A DNA stretch of 64,000 nt from Croceicoccus sp. (GCA_002694745.1 NZMY01000016.1:62001-126000), one strand, 5' to 3'; shown: positions 9,737 through 18,483, numbered from the stretch's first letter. Numbers and translations: made by a program. Notes: generated from the letters alone by a model not told the origin.

Positions 9737-10833
9737 GCGCCCGCGCCCGCCCCGACCCCGGCCCCGGCCTGCGCCCGTCCGCGAGCCTGTGCCGCCAGTT
9801 CGCGCCACACCGCAAGGAAGGCGTCGATATCCGCCTCGCTCGTCTCGCGCCCGATCGACACGCGGATGACCTCGCCAGCGGCCTTTTCGTCCAGCCCCAG
9901 CGCCATCAGCACGCGGCTGGGCTTCAGCGAACCGGACGAGCAGGCGCTGCCCGCCGACACCGCGATCCCCGCGCCGTCCAGCCGGATCAGTTGCACCATG
10001 CTCGCCAGCCCCGGCAAGCGATAGGAGCCGATGGTCGCGATGCGCGGCGAAGCAGCCGCGACGACTTCGCCGCCTGCATCGATGATCGCGTCCTCCAGCT
10101 TGGCGCGCAGCCGCGCCGCGCGCTGCATCCAGTCGTCCCCCGCTTCCAGCGCGGCGGCCATCGCCATCGCGCCCGCCACGTTCTCTGTCCCGCCGCGATA
10201 GCCGCGCTCCTGCCCGCCCGTCGGCGCGATCAGGCCCAGATCGCGCAGCAGCAGCGCGCCGATCCCCATCGGTCCGCCGAACTTGTGCGCGCTGATCACC
10301 GCCATGTCGCAGGCCAATCCACTGGCCGGCAATGCGATCTTGCCCGCCCCTTGCGCGCAATCGGCCAGCAATATGCCGCCGCCAGCACGCACCGCGTCAT
10401 GAATGGCGGCCAAAGGCTGGATCACGCCCGTCTCGTTATTCACCTGCTGAACCGCGACCAGCGTGTCCGCCGGATCGCCCAGCGCGCCGATCTCGACCAG
10501 CCCGTGCGATCCGACCGGCAGCACCGCCGCGCCCGGCACATGGCGCATCACCGCGTCATGTTCGACCGCGGAAACGGCACGGCGGGCCGCATGGCTTCGG
10601 GTCAGCGCGATTTCCAGCGCCTCGCTCGCCCCGCTGGTGAAGATCAGCTCGCCGCTCCAGCCCAGCGCCGCCTTCACCCGTGCGCGCGCATCTTCCAGCG
10701 CTGCCTTGGCCGCGCGGCCCGCCCGGTGCGGGCTCGACGCATTGGCATCCAGCGCCAACCCTTCCAGCATCGCGTCGCGCGCCTGTGGCAAAAGGGGGGC
10801 GCTGGCGGCGTGGTCGAGATAGACAGGGGTCAA
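9733..10833 (-). CDS. Cysteine desulfurase, NifS/IscS-type (first of a tandem pair)
   Basis: 366 residues if the TTG at 10833 is used, which places VYLDHAASAP at the usual N-terminus; a GTG at 10893 would add 20 residues with no family resemblance. The PLP lysine is Lys184 in VISAHKFGG and the catalytic Cys is Cys298 in GSACSSG, followed by LKPSRVLMALG. The frame is intact and all key residues are present. It is first in the order desulfurase-desulfurase-ferredoxin. It ends in an unusual Ala/Gly-rich tail (about the last 15 residues), which may be a non-functional extension. A divergent hydrolase gene begins about 170 bases upstream, so the promoter lies between them. Confidence 0.88.
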   Translation of the reverse strand: MTPVYLDHAASAPLLPQARDAMLEGLALDANASSPHRAGRAAKAALEDARARVKAALGWSGELIFTSGASEALEIALTRSHAARRAVSAVEHDAVMRHVPGAAVLPVGSHGLVEIGALGDPADTLVAVQQVNNETGVIQPLAAIHDAVRAGGGILLADCAQGAGKIALPASGLACDMAVISAHKFGGPMGIGALLLRDLGLIAPTGGQERGYRGGTENVAGAMAMAAALEAGDDWMQRAARLRAKLEDAIIDAGGEVVAAASPRIATIGSYRLPGLASMVQLIRLDGAGIAVSAGSACSSGSLKPSRVLMALGLDEKAAGEVIRVSIGRETSEADIDAFLAVWRELAAQARGRAQAGAGVGAGAGA

Positions 10834-11000
10834 GGCGGGCCTCGATTGCTTGGCTGTAGGGTTGTGCGCCGCATCGGCACGGCATTGCAGCACAAGATTG
10901 CGCTCTTGCGCGTGCTATCTATATAGGCACGAACTCCATATCACACCCCCGCGCACCGCAAAGGATTCCCGCGGGGCACTAACAGGTGCCATTTCCACCG

Positions 11001-11657
11001 ATGCCTTCCGTTATATTCCCCGGACCCGAAGGCCGCCTAGAAGGCCGCTACCACCCCGCGCCGCGCCCGCGCGCGCCCCTGGCGCTGATCCTGCATCCGC
11101 ACCCGCAAGGCGGCGGCACGATGAACGAGCGGATCACGCAGGCGCTCTACAAGGATTTCGCCGCGCGCGGTTTCGCCGTGCTGCGTTTCAACTTTCGCGG
11201 CGTGGGCCGCAGCCAGGGCAGCTTCGACAATGGCATCGGCGAATTGTCCGACGCCGCCGCCGCGCTGGATTGGGTGCAGACGATCCATCCCGAAGCGCAG
11301 GTGACATGGGTCGCGGGCGTATCGTTCGGCGCGCTGATCGGCATGCAGTTGCTGATGCGCCGGCCCGAGATTCGCGGCTTCATCTCGATCGCGCCGCCCG
11401 CGAACATGTACGATTTCTCGTTCCTGGCCCCCTGCCCCGCCAGCGGCATCATCATCCAGGGCGCGGCCGATACGGTGGTGACGCCGAACGCGGTGCAAAA
11501 GCTGGTCGACAAGCTGCGCACGCAAAAGCACATCACGATCCACCACGACGAAATCCCGCGCGCGAACCATTTCTTCGAGCACGAGTTCGACGACCTGATG
11601 CGATCGGTCGACAATTACCTGAATTTCCGGCTGAGCCCGGACTGCCCGATCCGCTGA
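11001..11657 (+). CDS. Small alpha/beta hydrolase (COG2945-like)
   Basis: 218 residues from ATG 11001; a GTG at 10986 is a weaker option. The fold signatures are LHPHPQGGGTM (oxyanion region), FNFRGVGRSQG, nucleophile elbow GVSFGA with Ser108, and late Asp (GAADTVV) and His (ANHFFEHE). Length and motifs match the family of short alpha/beta hydrolases often annotated as esterase or dienelactone-hydrolase-like. It is cytoplasmic, with no signal peptide. The substrate is unknown. It is divergent from the cysteine desulfurase operon and followed by a tRNA gene on the other strand. Confidence 0.85.
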   Translation: MPSVIFPGPEGRLEGRYHPAPRPRAPLALILHPHPQGGGTMNERITQALYKDFAARGFAVLRFNFRGVGRSQGSFDNGIGELSDAAAALDWVQTIHPEAQVTWVAGVSFGALIGMQLLMRRPEIRGFISIAPPANMYDFSFLAPCPASGIIIQGAADTVVTPNAVQKLVDKLRTQKHITIHHDEIPRANHFFEHEFDDLMRSVDNYLNFRLSPDCPIR

Positions 11658-11701
11658 TCGATAAAGGGGCCTGCGTCCTGGACGCGGTCCCGACAAGCGG
11701 C

Positions 11702-11775
11702 TGGAGCGGGTGAAGGGAATCGAACCCTCGTCGTCAGCTTGGGAAGCTGCTGCTCTACCATTGAGCTACACCCGC
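11702..11775 (-). tRNA. tRNA-Gly (anticodon CCC)
   Basis: A 74-base cloverleaf reads on the minus strand. It has a 7-bp acceptor GCGGGTG/CACCCGC, D-arm GCTC/GAGC, anticodon loop TTCCCAA, T-arm GAGGG/CCCTT with loop TTCGATT, discriminator T and an encoded CCA. Loop positions 34-36 are CCC, which reads GGG glycine codons; U73 fits glycine identity. Position 27-43 of the anticodon stem is a G-A mismatch. It stands alone between a hydrolase and pabB. Confidence 0.96.
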
Positions 11776-11909
11776 AAAGCATCGCTGCAAGGCGGAGCAG
11801 GCGGTTGGCAGATTTCGCGCGAGCGGTCAATCCGGATCGCGCGGCGGCGGATCCAAGCGGCGGCGCTGTTCCGGTTTGTCTGCGCCGCGCCGCTCGGTTA
11901 AGGGCGGCC

Positions 11910-13058
11910 ATGCTCTCTCCCTTCGCCCTGATAGAGGATCTGGAAACCGGCACCGCACGCCTGTTCGAAGACCCGCAGGACGTGTTCGCGCCGCGCGATC
12001 ATGCCGATGTTCCTGCCGCGCTGAAACGGCTGGAATCGCTGCGCCGGGAGGGCAGGCGACTGGCAGGATGGCTGGGTTACGAGGCAGGCTTCGCACTCGA
12101 CCCGCGCCTTGCCCCGCTGTGCCGGCCATCGGGTGAGCCGCTGATGTGGATGGCCGCATTTGGCGACGCCGCCACGATGCCCGTCGCCGCGGTCGACCAC
12201 TGGCTGGCAGGGCGCAGCAGCGGCACCGGTACGCTCGGCCCGATGGAGCCGCGGATCGGCAAGCATGAGTACCTCGCCCGCTTCGACCGGATCATCGAGG
12301 CGATCCGCGCGGGCGATATCTATCAGGCCAATCTCACCATCCCGCTGGGCGGCACATGGCAGGGCGATCCCGTCGCCGTCTACCGCGCGATCCGCCCGCG
12401 CGCGGCGGCGCGGTTCGGGGCGCTGCTGTTCGACGGTACGCAATGGCTGCTCAGCTTTTCGCCCGAGCTGTTCTTCCGGGCCAGGGGCGCGGACATCGAA
12501 ACCCGCCCGATGAAGGGCACCCGCCCGCGCGGCCATGACGCCGACGCCGACAGCGCGCTGAAGGCGGACCTCGCCGCCAGCCGCAAGGACCGGGCCGAGA
12601 ACCTGATGATCACCGATCTGATGCGCAACGACCTTTCGCGCCTCGCGCTGCCGGGATCGGTGCGCGTCGAGGACCCGTTCCGGATCGAGGCCTATCCCAC
12701 CGTCTTCCAGATGACGAGCACGGTGCGCGCCACGCTGGCGAAAGGCTTCGACGCGGCCGAGGTGCTGCGCGCCATGTTCCCCTGCGGATCGATCACCGGC
12801 GCGCCCAAATTGCGCGCGATGGAAATCATCGAAGCGATCGAGGGCTGGCGGCGCGGCCCCTATTGCGGCGCGATCGGGCAGATGGACGCGGACGAGGCCT
12901 GCTTCAACGTGGCGATCCGCACGCTGCGGCTGACGCCGGACGGGCGCGCGACATTCGGCGTCGGATCGGGCGTGGTTGCCGACAGCGAGGGCGAGGACGA
13001 ATGGCGCGAATGCCTGTCGAAGGCCCGCTTCCTTTCCCGGATCATTTCGTCAGATTGA
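11910..13058 (+). CDS. pabB: Aminodeoxychorismate synthase component I
   Basis: 382 residues of the chorismate-binding family. The signatures are IYQANLTIPL, ETRPMKGTRPRG, ENLMITDLMRNDL and PCGSITGAPKLRAMEIIEAIE. It converts chorismate plus ammonia (from a PabA glutaminase) to 4-amino-4-deoxychorismate for folate synthesis. The length matches stand-alone PabB; no PabC lyase is fused at the C-terminus and no pabA or pabC is nearby. The short N-terminus and the spacing of motifs favour PabB over anthranilate synthase TrpE. The last 17 bases overlap the end of the convergent oxygenase gene. The start at ATG 11910 follows AGGGCGG. Confidence 0.9.
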   Translation: MLSPFALIEDLETGTARLFEDPQDVFAPRDHADVPAALKRLESLRREGRRLAGWLGYEAGFALDPRLAPLCRPSGEPLMWMAAFGDAATMPVAAVDHWLAGRSSGTGTLGPMEPRIGKHEYLARFDRIIEAIRAGDIYQANLTIPLGGTWQGDPVAVYRAIRPRAAARFGALLFDGTQWLLSFSPELFFRARGADIETRPMKGTRPRGHDADADSALKADLAASRKDRAENLMITDLMRNDLSRLALPGSVRVEDPFRIEAYPTVFQMTSTVRATLAKGFDAAEVLRAMFPCGSITGAPKLRAMEIIEAIEGWRRGPYCGAIGQMDADEACFNVAIRTLRLTPDGRATFGVGSGVVADSEGEDEWRECLSKARFLSRIISSD

Positions 13059-13983
13059 TCTCGCGCAGCCGCTGCAACAGGAAATCGTGGCTGGGCAGCG
13101 GTTCGTACTGGTCGGGGTGATCCGCATCGACGCACTCCGGCAGCGTTTCGATCACGAAATCGGGCCGGAAATGCAGGAAGAACGGCATCGAGAACCGGCT
13201 GCGGCGCGATGCCTCGCCCTGCGGATTGACGACGCGGTGCACGGTCGAGCGCAAACGGTCGTTCGTCAGGCGCGAAAGCATGTCGCCGATGTTCACCGCC
13301 AGCGCGCCGGGGGGCGGCGACACCGGGATCCATTTGCCCTGACGCGACAGCAGTTCCAGCCCCGCCTCTTCCGCGCCCAGCAGCAGGGTGATCGTGTTGA
13401 TGTCGCCATGCGGTGCCGCCCGCACCGCACCCTCGGCATTCTCTACCGGAGGATAATGCAGCAGGCGCAGCACCGAATTGCCCTGGTCCACCGTGGCGTC
13501 GAACCAGTCGGGTGCCAGCCCCAGATGGACCGCGATGGCCGACAGGATCTTCAGCCCCGCCTTGTCGAATTCGGCATAAAGCGTCTCGAAAATCTCGCGG
13601 AATTCGGGAAGCTCGCCCGGCCAGACATTGGCGGGCATGAATTCCTCAAGCGGATCGCCGGCGGGCAGGCTGCGCCCGACGTGCCAGAATTCCTTCAGGT
13701 CGCTGACATCCGCGCCCACCGCCTTTTCGGTGCGATAGGGCGTATATCCGCGCGCGCCGCCGCCGCCCTCGATGAAATAGGCGCGCTTGGTATCGTCCGG
13801 CAGCGCAAAGAATTCGCGGCTCAGCCTTTCGGCCCGCGCGATCAGGTCCTGATCGATCCCGTGGTCCGACACGACCGCAAAGCCGAATTCGGAAAAGCTG
13901 CGTCCGAGCTCATCCGCCAGCACCTCAACCGGCTGCGTCAGCGAAACATGGGCGATAGTGTCGGTCATGCCAATTCCAGTCAT
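13042..13983 (-). CDS. 2-oxoglutarate/Fe(II)-dependent dioxygenase, isopenicillin N synthase-like
   Basis: 313 residues. An N-terminal DIOX_N region (FGFAVVSDHGID) is followed by the double-stranded beta-helix core. The iron ligands are His192 and Asp194 in PHGDIN and His249 in STVHRVVNP, and the co-substrate Arg is in RSRFSMPFF. The fold covers hydroxylases, oxidases and ring-forming enzymes, so the substrate is open. ATG 13983 has AAGGG at good spacing; ATG 13968 is an alternative. The nucleoside transporter gene ends 10 bases upstream on the same strand, so a role in oxidising an imported nucleoside or base is possible but unproven. Confidence 0.88.
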   Translation of the reverse strand: MTGIGMTDTIAHVSLTQPVEVLADELGRSFSEFGFAVVSDHGIDQDLIARAERLSREFFALPDDTKRAYFIEGGGGARGYTPYRTEKAVGADVSDLKEFWHVGRSLPAGDPLEEFMPANVWPGELPEFREIFETLYAEFDKAGLKILSAIAVHLGLAPDWFDATVDQGNSVLRLLHYPPVENAEGAVRAAPHGDINTITLLLGAEEAGLELLSRQGKWIPVSPPPGALAVNIGDMLSRLTNDRLRSTVHRVVNPQGEASRRSRFSMPFFLHFRPDFVIETLPECVDADHPDQYEPLPSHDFLLQRLREINLTK

Positions 13984-13993
13984 GGAGCCGCCC

Positions 13994-15265
13994 TTACATC
14001 GGCAGCATGAGTCCCGCCAGAGCCGCGCTCATAAGGTTCGACAGCGAACCCGCCGCCAGCGCCTTTGGCCCCAGCCGCGCGACCACCGGCCGCTGGTTGG
14101 GGGCCAGCCCGCCGATCACCGCGATCTGGATCGCGATGGATGAGACATTGGCGAACCCGCACAGCGAGAACGTGACGATGGCGCGGCTGCGCTCGCTCAG
14201 CACGCCGGGGTCGAAACCGCCCAGTTCGATGAAGGCGACAAATTCGTTGAGCACGATCTTGGTGCCGAACAGCCCGCCCGCGACCTGCGCCTCGTTCCAC
14301 GGAATGCCCAGCAGATACATCACGGGCGAGAAGATCCAGCCCAGCACGGACTGGAAGGTCAGCCCCTCGACCCCCAGCAATTCGCCCACACCAGACAGCA
14401 AGCCGTTGGCGAGCGCCACCAGCGCCACGAAGGCCAGCAGCATCGCGCCGACCGCGACCGCCAGCTTCACGCCGGTCTGCGCGCCCTGCGCGGCGGCCAT
14501 GATGACATTGGCAGGCTTTTCCTCGTCGTCATGCGCGCCGGGAATATCGTCGCCCGTCTCACCGGCCACTGTCTCGCCCTCCGCCACGGGCGAGGGTTCG
14601 ATGGTGTCGGGCATGATGATCTTGGCCATCAATATGCCGCCGGGCGCGCTCATGAACGCGGCGGCCAGCAGATAAGGTAGATATTGCGCGCCCAGCAGGC
14701 TGGCATAGGCGGCCAGGATCGTGCCCGCGACGCCCGCCATGCCCACGCTCATCAATGTGAACAGCCGCGACGGCGCAAGGCCCGCCAGATAGGGCCGCAC
14801 CACCAGCGGGCTTTCAGACTGGCCGACGAAGATATTCGCCGCCGCCGCCAGCGATTCGACGCGGCTGATGCCCGTTACCCATGCGATCGCCCCGCCCACC
14901 CAACGGATGATCAGCTGCATCACGCCCAGATAATACAGCACCGACACAAGGCTGGCGAAGAAGATGATGACGGTCAGCGCCGCGATGGCAAAGCTGTTGC
15001 CGCCGATGTCCGGGCTGGCCAGCGGGCCGAAGATGAAGTTGGTCCCCTCTGCCGCATAGCCCAGCAGGTTCGACACGCCGCGCGACATCGTCGCGATCAC
15101 CGCCGCGCCCCACGGCGTGCGCAGCACCAGCACCGCCATCACCGCCTGCAGCGCAAAGGCCGCACCCACGACGCGCAGCCGGATCGATCGGCGATTGTTC
15201 GAAAGCGCAAGGGCGATCAGCAGGATCAGGCCGATGCCCAGAAGGCTGACGAAAGGCGTTTGCAT
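13994..15265 (-). CDS. NupC-type concentrative nucleoside transporter
   Basis: 423 residues from ATG 15265, with about ten membrane helices. Family motifs are GQSESPLVVRPYL, MSVGMAGVAGTILAAY and LNEFVAFIELGG, with a C-terminal SLCGFANVSSIAIQI. CNT transporters bring nucleosides into the cell with H+ or Na+. An acidic cytoplasmic loop near the middle is typical. It is followed at 10 bases by the 2-oxoglutarate oxygenase, and a cytidine deaminase and a secreted nuclease lie within 3 kb, so the area looks like a nucleoside salvage neighbourhood. The gene is divergent from yhhQ. Confidence 0.92.
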   Translation of the reverse strand: MQTPFVSLLGIGLILLIALALSNNRRSIRLRVVGAAFALQAVMAVLVLRTPWGAAVIATMSRGVSNLLGYAAEGTNFIFGPLASPDIGGNSFAIAALTVIIFFASLVSVLYYLGVMQLIIRWVGGAIAWVTGISRVESLAAAANIFVGQSESPLVVRPYLAGLAPSRLFTLMSVGMAGVAGTILAAYASLLGAQYLPYLLAAAFMSAPGGILMAKIIMPDTIEPSPVAEGETVAGETGDDIPGAHDDEEKPANVIMAAAQGAQTGVKLAVAVGAMLLAFVALVALANGLLSGVGELLGVEGLTFQSVLGWIFSPVMYLLGIPWNEAQVAGGLFGTKIVLNEFVAFIELGGFDPGVLSERSRAIVTFSLCGFANVSSIAIQIAVIGGLAPNQRPVVARLGPKALAAGSLSNLMSAALAGLMLPM

Positions 15266-15397
15266 GAAGGAGGCATACCGGCAGCGGCGGGAAACGGGCG
15301 ACTCCATGCCGCTATTGCAACAAGCCGCGCCCATGCTCAAGCGCGTTGCGCGGCGGGTCTCCGTTCCTATCCCCGTCGATGCCCCCGAATTTCGCAA

Positions 15398-15427
15398 GCC
15401 GGCGCTTTCCCGGCAGGCATTTTTGGC
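15398..15427 (+). promoter_or_regulatory. Small GC hairpin with T-run upstream of yhhQ
   Basis: GCCGG (15398-15402) pairs with CCGGC (15410-15414) across a 7-base loop. The next bases are AGGCATTTTTGG, ending 15 bases before the yhhQ start codon. It could be a weak terminator/attenuator. It does not match the preQ1-I riboswitch consensus as I know it. Confidence 0.3.
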
Positions 15428-15441
15428 GCTAGTGATGCGCG

Positions 15442-16113
15442 ATGATCGAATCCGCCCGCGAGATCGACCTCTCGCCCCAATATCCCCGCCCGCTGTTCCT
15501 CTATGCGCTGTTCTACGGCGGCATGACCTGCATCGCGGGCGTATTGGGCGCGAAACAGGTCGCGCTCGGCCCGCTGGCGGTGGAGGCGGGGATCTTCCCC
15601 TTCCTGTTGCTGGTGTCGATCTCCAGCAGCGTCGCGCAGCTCTATGGGCAGAAGACCGCGACGCAGATGGTGCGCTTCGGCTTCGTGCCGCTGGTAATGG
15701 CGATTTTGCTGACCTTTATCGTGCTGGCCCTTCCGACCGATCAGGGCATGTACGAACCCGCGAAAGAGGCGTTTCCCATCGTGCTGGGGCAAAGCTGGCG
15801 GCTGATGGCGGCGGGTATCATCGCCTATGGCATCTCGATGTCGCTCAACGTGCTGATCTTCTCGCGCCTTGCGGTGCTGGTGCGCGTGCCGATGCTGGCG
15901 CGCGGCGCGGTCGCCTCGATCGTCAGCCAGGTGATCGACACGCTGATCTTCATCACCGTCGCGTTCTATGGCGTGCGGCCCATCGCCGACCTGATCGCCG
16001 GACAGGCGCTGGCCAAGGTGGTGCTGTCGCTGGTGCTGGTGCCGCCGGTGATCGCGCTGCTGGTGCGACTGGCGCGCTGGATGGAGCCCGGAAACATCCA
16101 TCCGCGCGCCTGA
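15442..16113 (+). CDS. yhhQ: Queuosine precursor transporter, YhhQ/VUT family
   Basis: 223 residues with about six membrane helices. The family pattern is YALFYGGMTCIAGVLGAKQVALG near the N-terminus and ASIVSQVIDTLIFITVAFYG near the C-terminus, which holds the conserved Ser-Gln and Asp. YhhQ proteins import queuosine precursors (preQ0/preQ1) used to modify tRNA wobble guanosine. It sits alone, divergent from nupC. A small hairpin with a T-run lies in its leader (15398-15427). Confidence 0.88.
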   Translation: MIESAREIDLSPQYPRPLFLYALFYGGMTCIAGVLGAKQVALGPLAVEAGIFPFLLLVSISSSVAQLYGQKTATQMVRFGFVPLVMAILLTFIVLALPTDQGMYEPAKEAFPIVLGQSWRLMAAGIIAYGISMSLNVLIFSRLAVLVRVPMLARGAVASIVSQVIDTLIFITVAFYGVRPIADLIAGQALAKVVLSLVLVPPVIALLVRLARWMEPGNIHPRA

Positions 16114-16122
16114 ACGTGCGGC

Positions 16123-16926
16123 CTATTCGGGCGCGAACACACGGTTCAGATAAGCGGCCAGACGCAGCCCCCCCTTCTGCAGCCGTTCCTCCATCAACCC
16201 CTTGAACCGGTAGTTGTATTCATAGCCCAGATCGGGATCGGCGGGATACAGGCCGGGCCGCACCGCCGCGCTGTCGGCGATCCAAACCCTCGGATCGGGG
16301 CTGGCCCATTCGCGCATTTCCTGCGGCGTCAGGTCGGCGTTCAGCCATTCGGCATATTCGCTGTAGGACAATTCCTGGCTGTCGAGCAGACCCGAATCCC
16401 ACAGCGCATGCAGATTCGTCGGCTCGCCGAACCACGTCACCTTTACGTCATTGCCGCCACGGTCGGTGCCGTCGCCCGCATGCAGCGGCTGCTGCAGGTC
16501 GCCGACGATATGGACGATGAAGCGCAGCGCTGTCTGCCTGTCGGACAGGCTCGCCGACGGATCGCGCAGGGTCGCGGCAAAGCGGTCCAGCGCGGTCAGC
16601 GCATCGCCCTGCGGCGGAGCGCCTGCATCGTCATACGCCTGCCCTTCCGGCACGGTCACGTAATGCCATGGGCTGGCGGTCTGCTGCCAGAATTCGTCGG
16701 GATCCGAACGCATGAAATCGGGCCACGGCCCGGCTTCGGCCAAGGTTTCGCTGCCCAGTATCTCCAGCATGGCGGCATGCGCCTGCGGAGAGAGATATTC
16801 CTGCGCGATCGCGCCCACGATGCGGTGCCCGTTCGCGCCCCACGCCATCGCGGGCGGGCTGGCGGCAAGCGTGCAGGCCATGGCGGCGAGGGCGCAAAGG
16901 CTGCGGGCGATGCGGTTGTTCTTCAC
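16123..16926 (-). CDS. Secreted S1/P1-type zinc nuclease
   Basis: 267 residues from GTG 16926; an upstream ATG at 16995 would add 23 residues that look like no signal peptide. A Sec signal ends at PAMA, so Trp29 becomes the mature N-terminus (WGANGHRIVG), as needed for a zinc ligand in the S1/P1 family. Further ligands lie in FIVHIVGDLQQPLHAG and LHALWDSGLL. These trinuclear-zinc enzymes cut single-stranded DNA and RNA and often dephosphorylate 3'-nucleotides. Export plus neighbouring nupC and cdd suggest feeding on extracellular nucleic acid. It converges on yhhQ with a 9-base gap. Confidence 0.9.
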   Translation of the reverse strand: MKNNRIARSLCALAAMACTLAASPPAMAWGANGHRIVGAIAQEYLSPQAHAAMLEILGSETLAEAGPWPDFMRSDPDEFWQQTASPWHYVTVPEGQAYDDAGAPPQGDALTALDRFAATLRDPSASLSDRQTALRFIVHIVGDLQQPLHAGDGTDRGGNDVKVTWFGEPTNLHALWDSGLLDSQELSYSEYAEWLNADLTPQEMREWASPDPRVWIADSAAVRPGLYPADPDLGYEYNYRFKGLMEERLQKGGLRLAAYLNRVFAPE

Positions 16927-17166
16927 TCTCGGCGACACTCCGGACGGGCTGATATTCAAAGACGGCTTCGTGACGAGCCACTGCCGCAAGCGCAAGGGCC
17001 TGCCCCGAGGGGCACCCTGACAAAACGGCAGGGATAGTCTCCATTGCGTCGGGCGCTATGCCCGCGTTATGCGACAAATTGAAGGAAAGCCGCCATTCGG
17101 TTTCGGCAATCCGCTCCGCCTGTCCTTTGCCCGGCCACATACGGGCCAGCCATTTACGGGAATGCC

Positions 17167-18030
17167 ATGAATTACGTAGAAACGATCAACAAGGAAGTCA
17201 TGGGCATGGCCGAAGGGCTGGTCGCCTCGCTGCCCAGCCTGGCCATCGGGCTGGTCATCATCCTCGTCACATGGCTGGTCGCCAAGATCGTCGTGCGCAT
17301 CACCGGGCGGATCGCCGCCAAGGCCAATCTGCGCGAAAGCCTGCGCAATCTGATCGCGACCGTCACCCATGTCGCGGTGTGGATCATCGGCCTGATGATC
17401 GCCGCGACCGTCGTGCTGCCCGGTCTGGAACCGGCAGGCCTTATCGCGGGGCTCGGCATCGGCACGGTGGCGATCGGCTTTGCGTTTCAGGACATTTTCG
17501 AGAATTTCCTCGCCGGCGTCCTCATCATGCTGCGCGAGAACATGCAGATCGGCGATCTGATCGAGGTCGAGGGCGTGCTGGGCAAGGTCGAGAAGATCAC
17601 CTTGCGCGAGACCCATATCCGCCAGCTCACCAACGAGCTGACGATCATGCCCAATTCGATGCTGTTCAAGAACCCGGTCCAGATCCTGACCGACGCGCAT
17701 ATCCGCCGCGACGAGCTGATGGTGGGCGTGTCCTACGACACCGATCTCGACCGTGCGATGAAGGTGATCGAGGGCGCTATGGTGGGGATCGAGGCGATCG
17801 ACACCGAAAAGCCGGTCTCGGTCTTCGCATGGTCCTATGGCGCAAGTTCGGTCGATTTCCTCGTCCAGTGGTGGTCCGACGCCCGCCCGCGCGACCGGCG
17901 CGAGACGAAGAGCGACGTGGTGCGCGCGATCAAGCGGGCGCTGGACGATGCGGGGATCGAGATTCCGTTCCCCTATGTCACCCACACCTTCAAGGAGCCG
18001 GTGCCCCTGCTGCGCGATGCGGCCGAGTAA
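17167..18030 (+). CDS. Small MscS-family mechanosensitive channel
   Basis: 287 residues, the minimal MscS length. Three N-terminal membrane helices (about 15-40, 60-85 and 90-115) lead into the pore helix and the GFAFQDIFENFLAG motif, then the beta domain (IGDLIEVEGVLGKVEKI) and the C-terminal alpha/beta domain. It opens under membrane tension during osmotic downshock to release solutes. cdd starts six bases after the stop, so the two may share a transcript, although no functional link is obvious. A second, much larger MscS homologue is at 59-61.6 kb. Confidence 0.93.
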   Translation: MNYVETINKEVMGMAEGLVASLPSLAIGLVIILVTWLVAKIVVRITGRIAAKANLRESLRNLIATVTHVAVWIIGLMIAATVVLPGLEPAGLIAGLGIGTVAIGFAFQDIFENFLAGVLIMLRENMQIGDLIEVEGVLGKVEKITLRETHIRQLTNELTIMPNSMLFKNPVQILTDAHIRRDELMVGVSYDTDLDRAMKVIEGAMVGIEAIDTEKPVSVFAWSYGASSVDFLVQWWSDARPRDRRETKSDVVRAIKRALDDAGIEIPFPYVTHTFKEPVPLLRDAAE

Positions 18031-18036
18031 GCCTGC

Positions 18037-18483
18037 ATGGACAGCACCACTAAGGCCCGCCTGATCGCCCTCGCCCGCGAGGCGGCGGGCAAGGCCCATG
18101 CGCCCTATTCGCGATTCCACGTCGGCTGCGCGGTGATGGCCGAGGACGGTTCGGTCGTGACCGGCGCCAACATGGAGAACGCCTGCTACCGGCTGGGCCT
18201 GTGTGCCGAGCAATCGGCGTTGACCGCCGCGCAGCACGCGTTCGGTCTGGCCGCGATCACCCATGTGGTCGTGGCGGGCGGTCCGATGGCCGACGGCGCC
18301 ATCTCGGGCGAGGATGTCGTCACCCCATGCGGCGGCTGCCGTCAGGCGATTGCCGAGGCGGCTTCGCTATCGGGCCGCGACATCGTGGTGATCTCCGCCA
18401 GCGCCACGGGTAGCGAGATGCTGGAGACTACGATCTCGCAGCTTCTCCCGCACGGGTTCGGCGCGGACGTCCTGCCCGGTTAG
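18037..18483 (+). CDS. cdd: Cytidine deaminase
   Basis: 148 residues, the homotetrameric short form. The zinc site is Cys56 with catalytic Glu58 in GLCAEQSA, and Cys98 and Cys101 in PCGGCRQ. YSRFHVGCAV and GANMENACY are the substrate-binding segments. It deaminates cytidine and deoxycytidine to the uridine forms. With the NupC transporter 3 kb away and the secreted nuclease, it fits pyrimidine nucleoside salvage. Its last four bases overlap the end of the convergent GGDEF-EAL gene. Confidence 0.93.
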   Translation: MDSTTKARLIALAREAAGKAHAPYSRFHVGCAVMAEDGSVVTGANMENACYRLGLCAEQSALTAAQHAFGLAAITHVVVAGGPMADGAISGEDVVTPCGGCRQAIAEAASLSGRDIVVISASATGSEMLETTISQLLPHGFGADVLPG

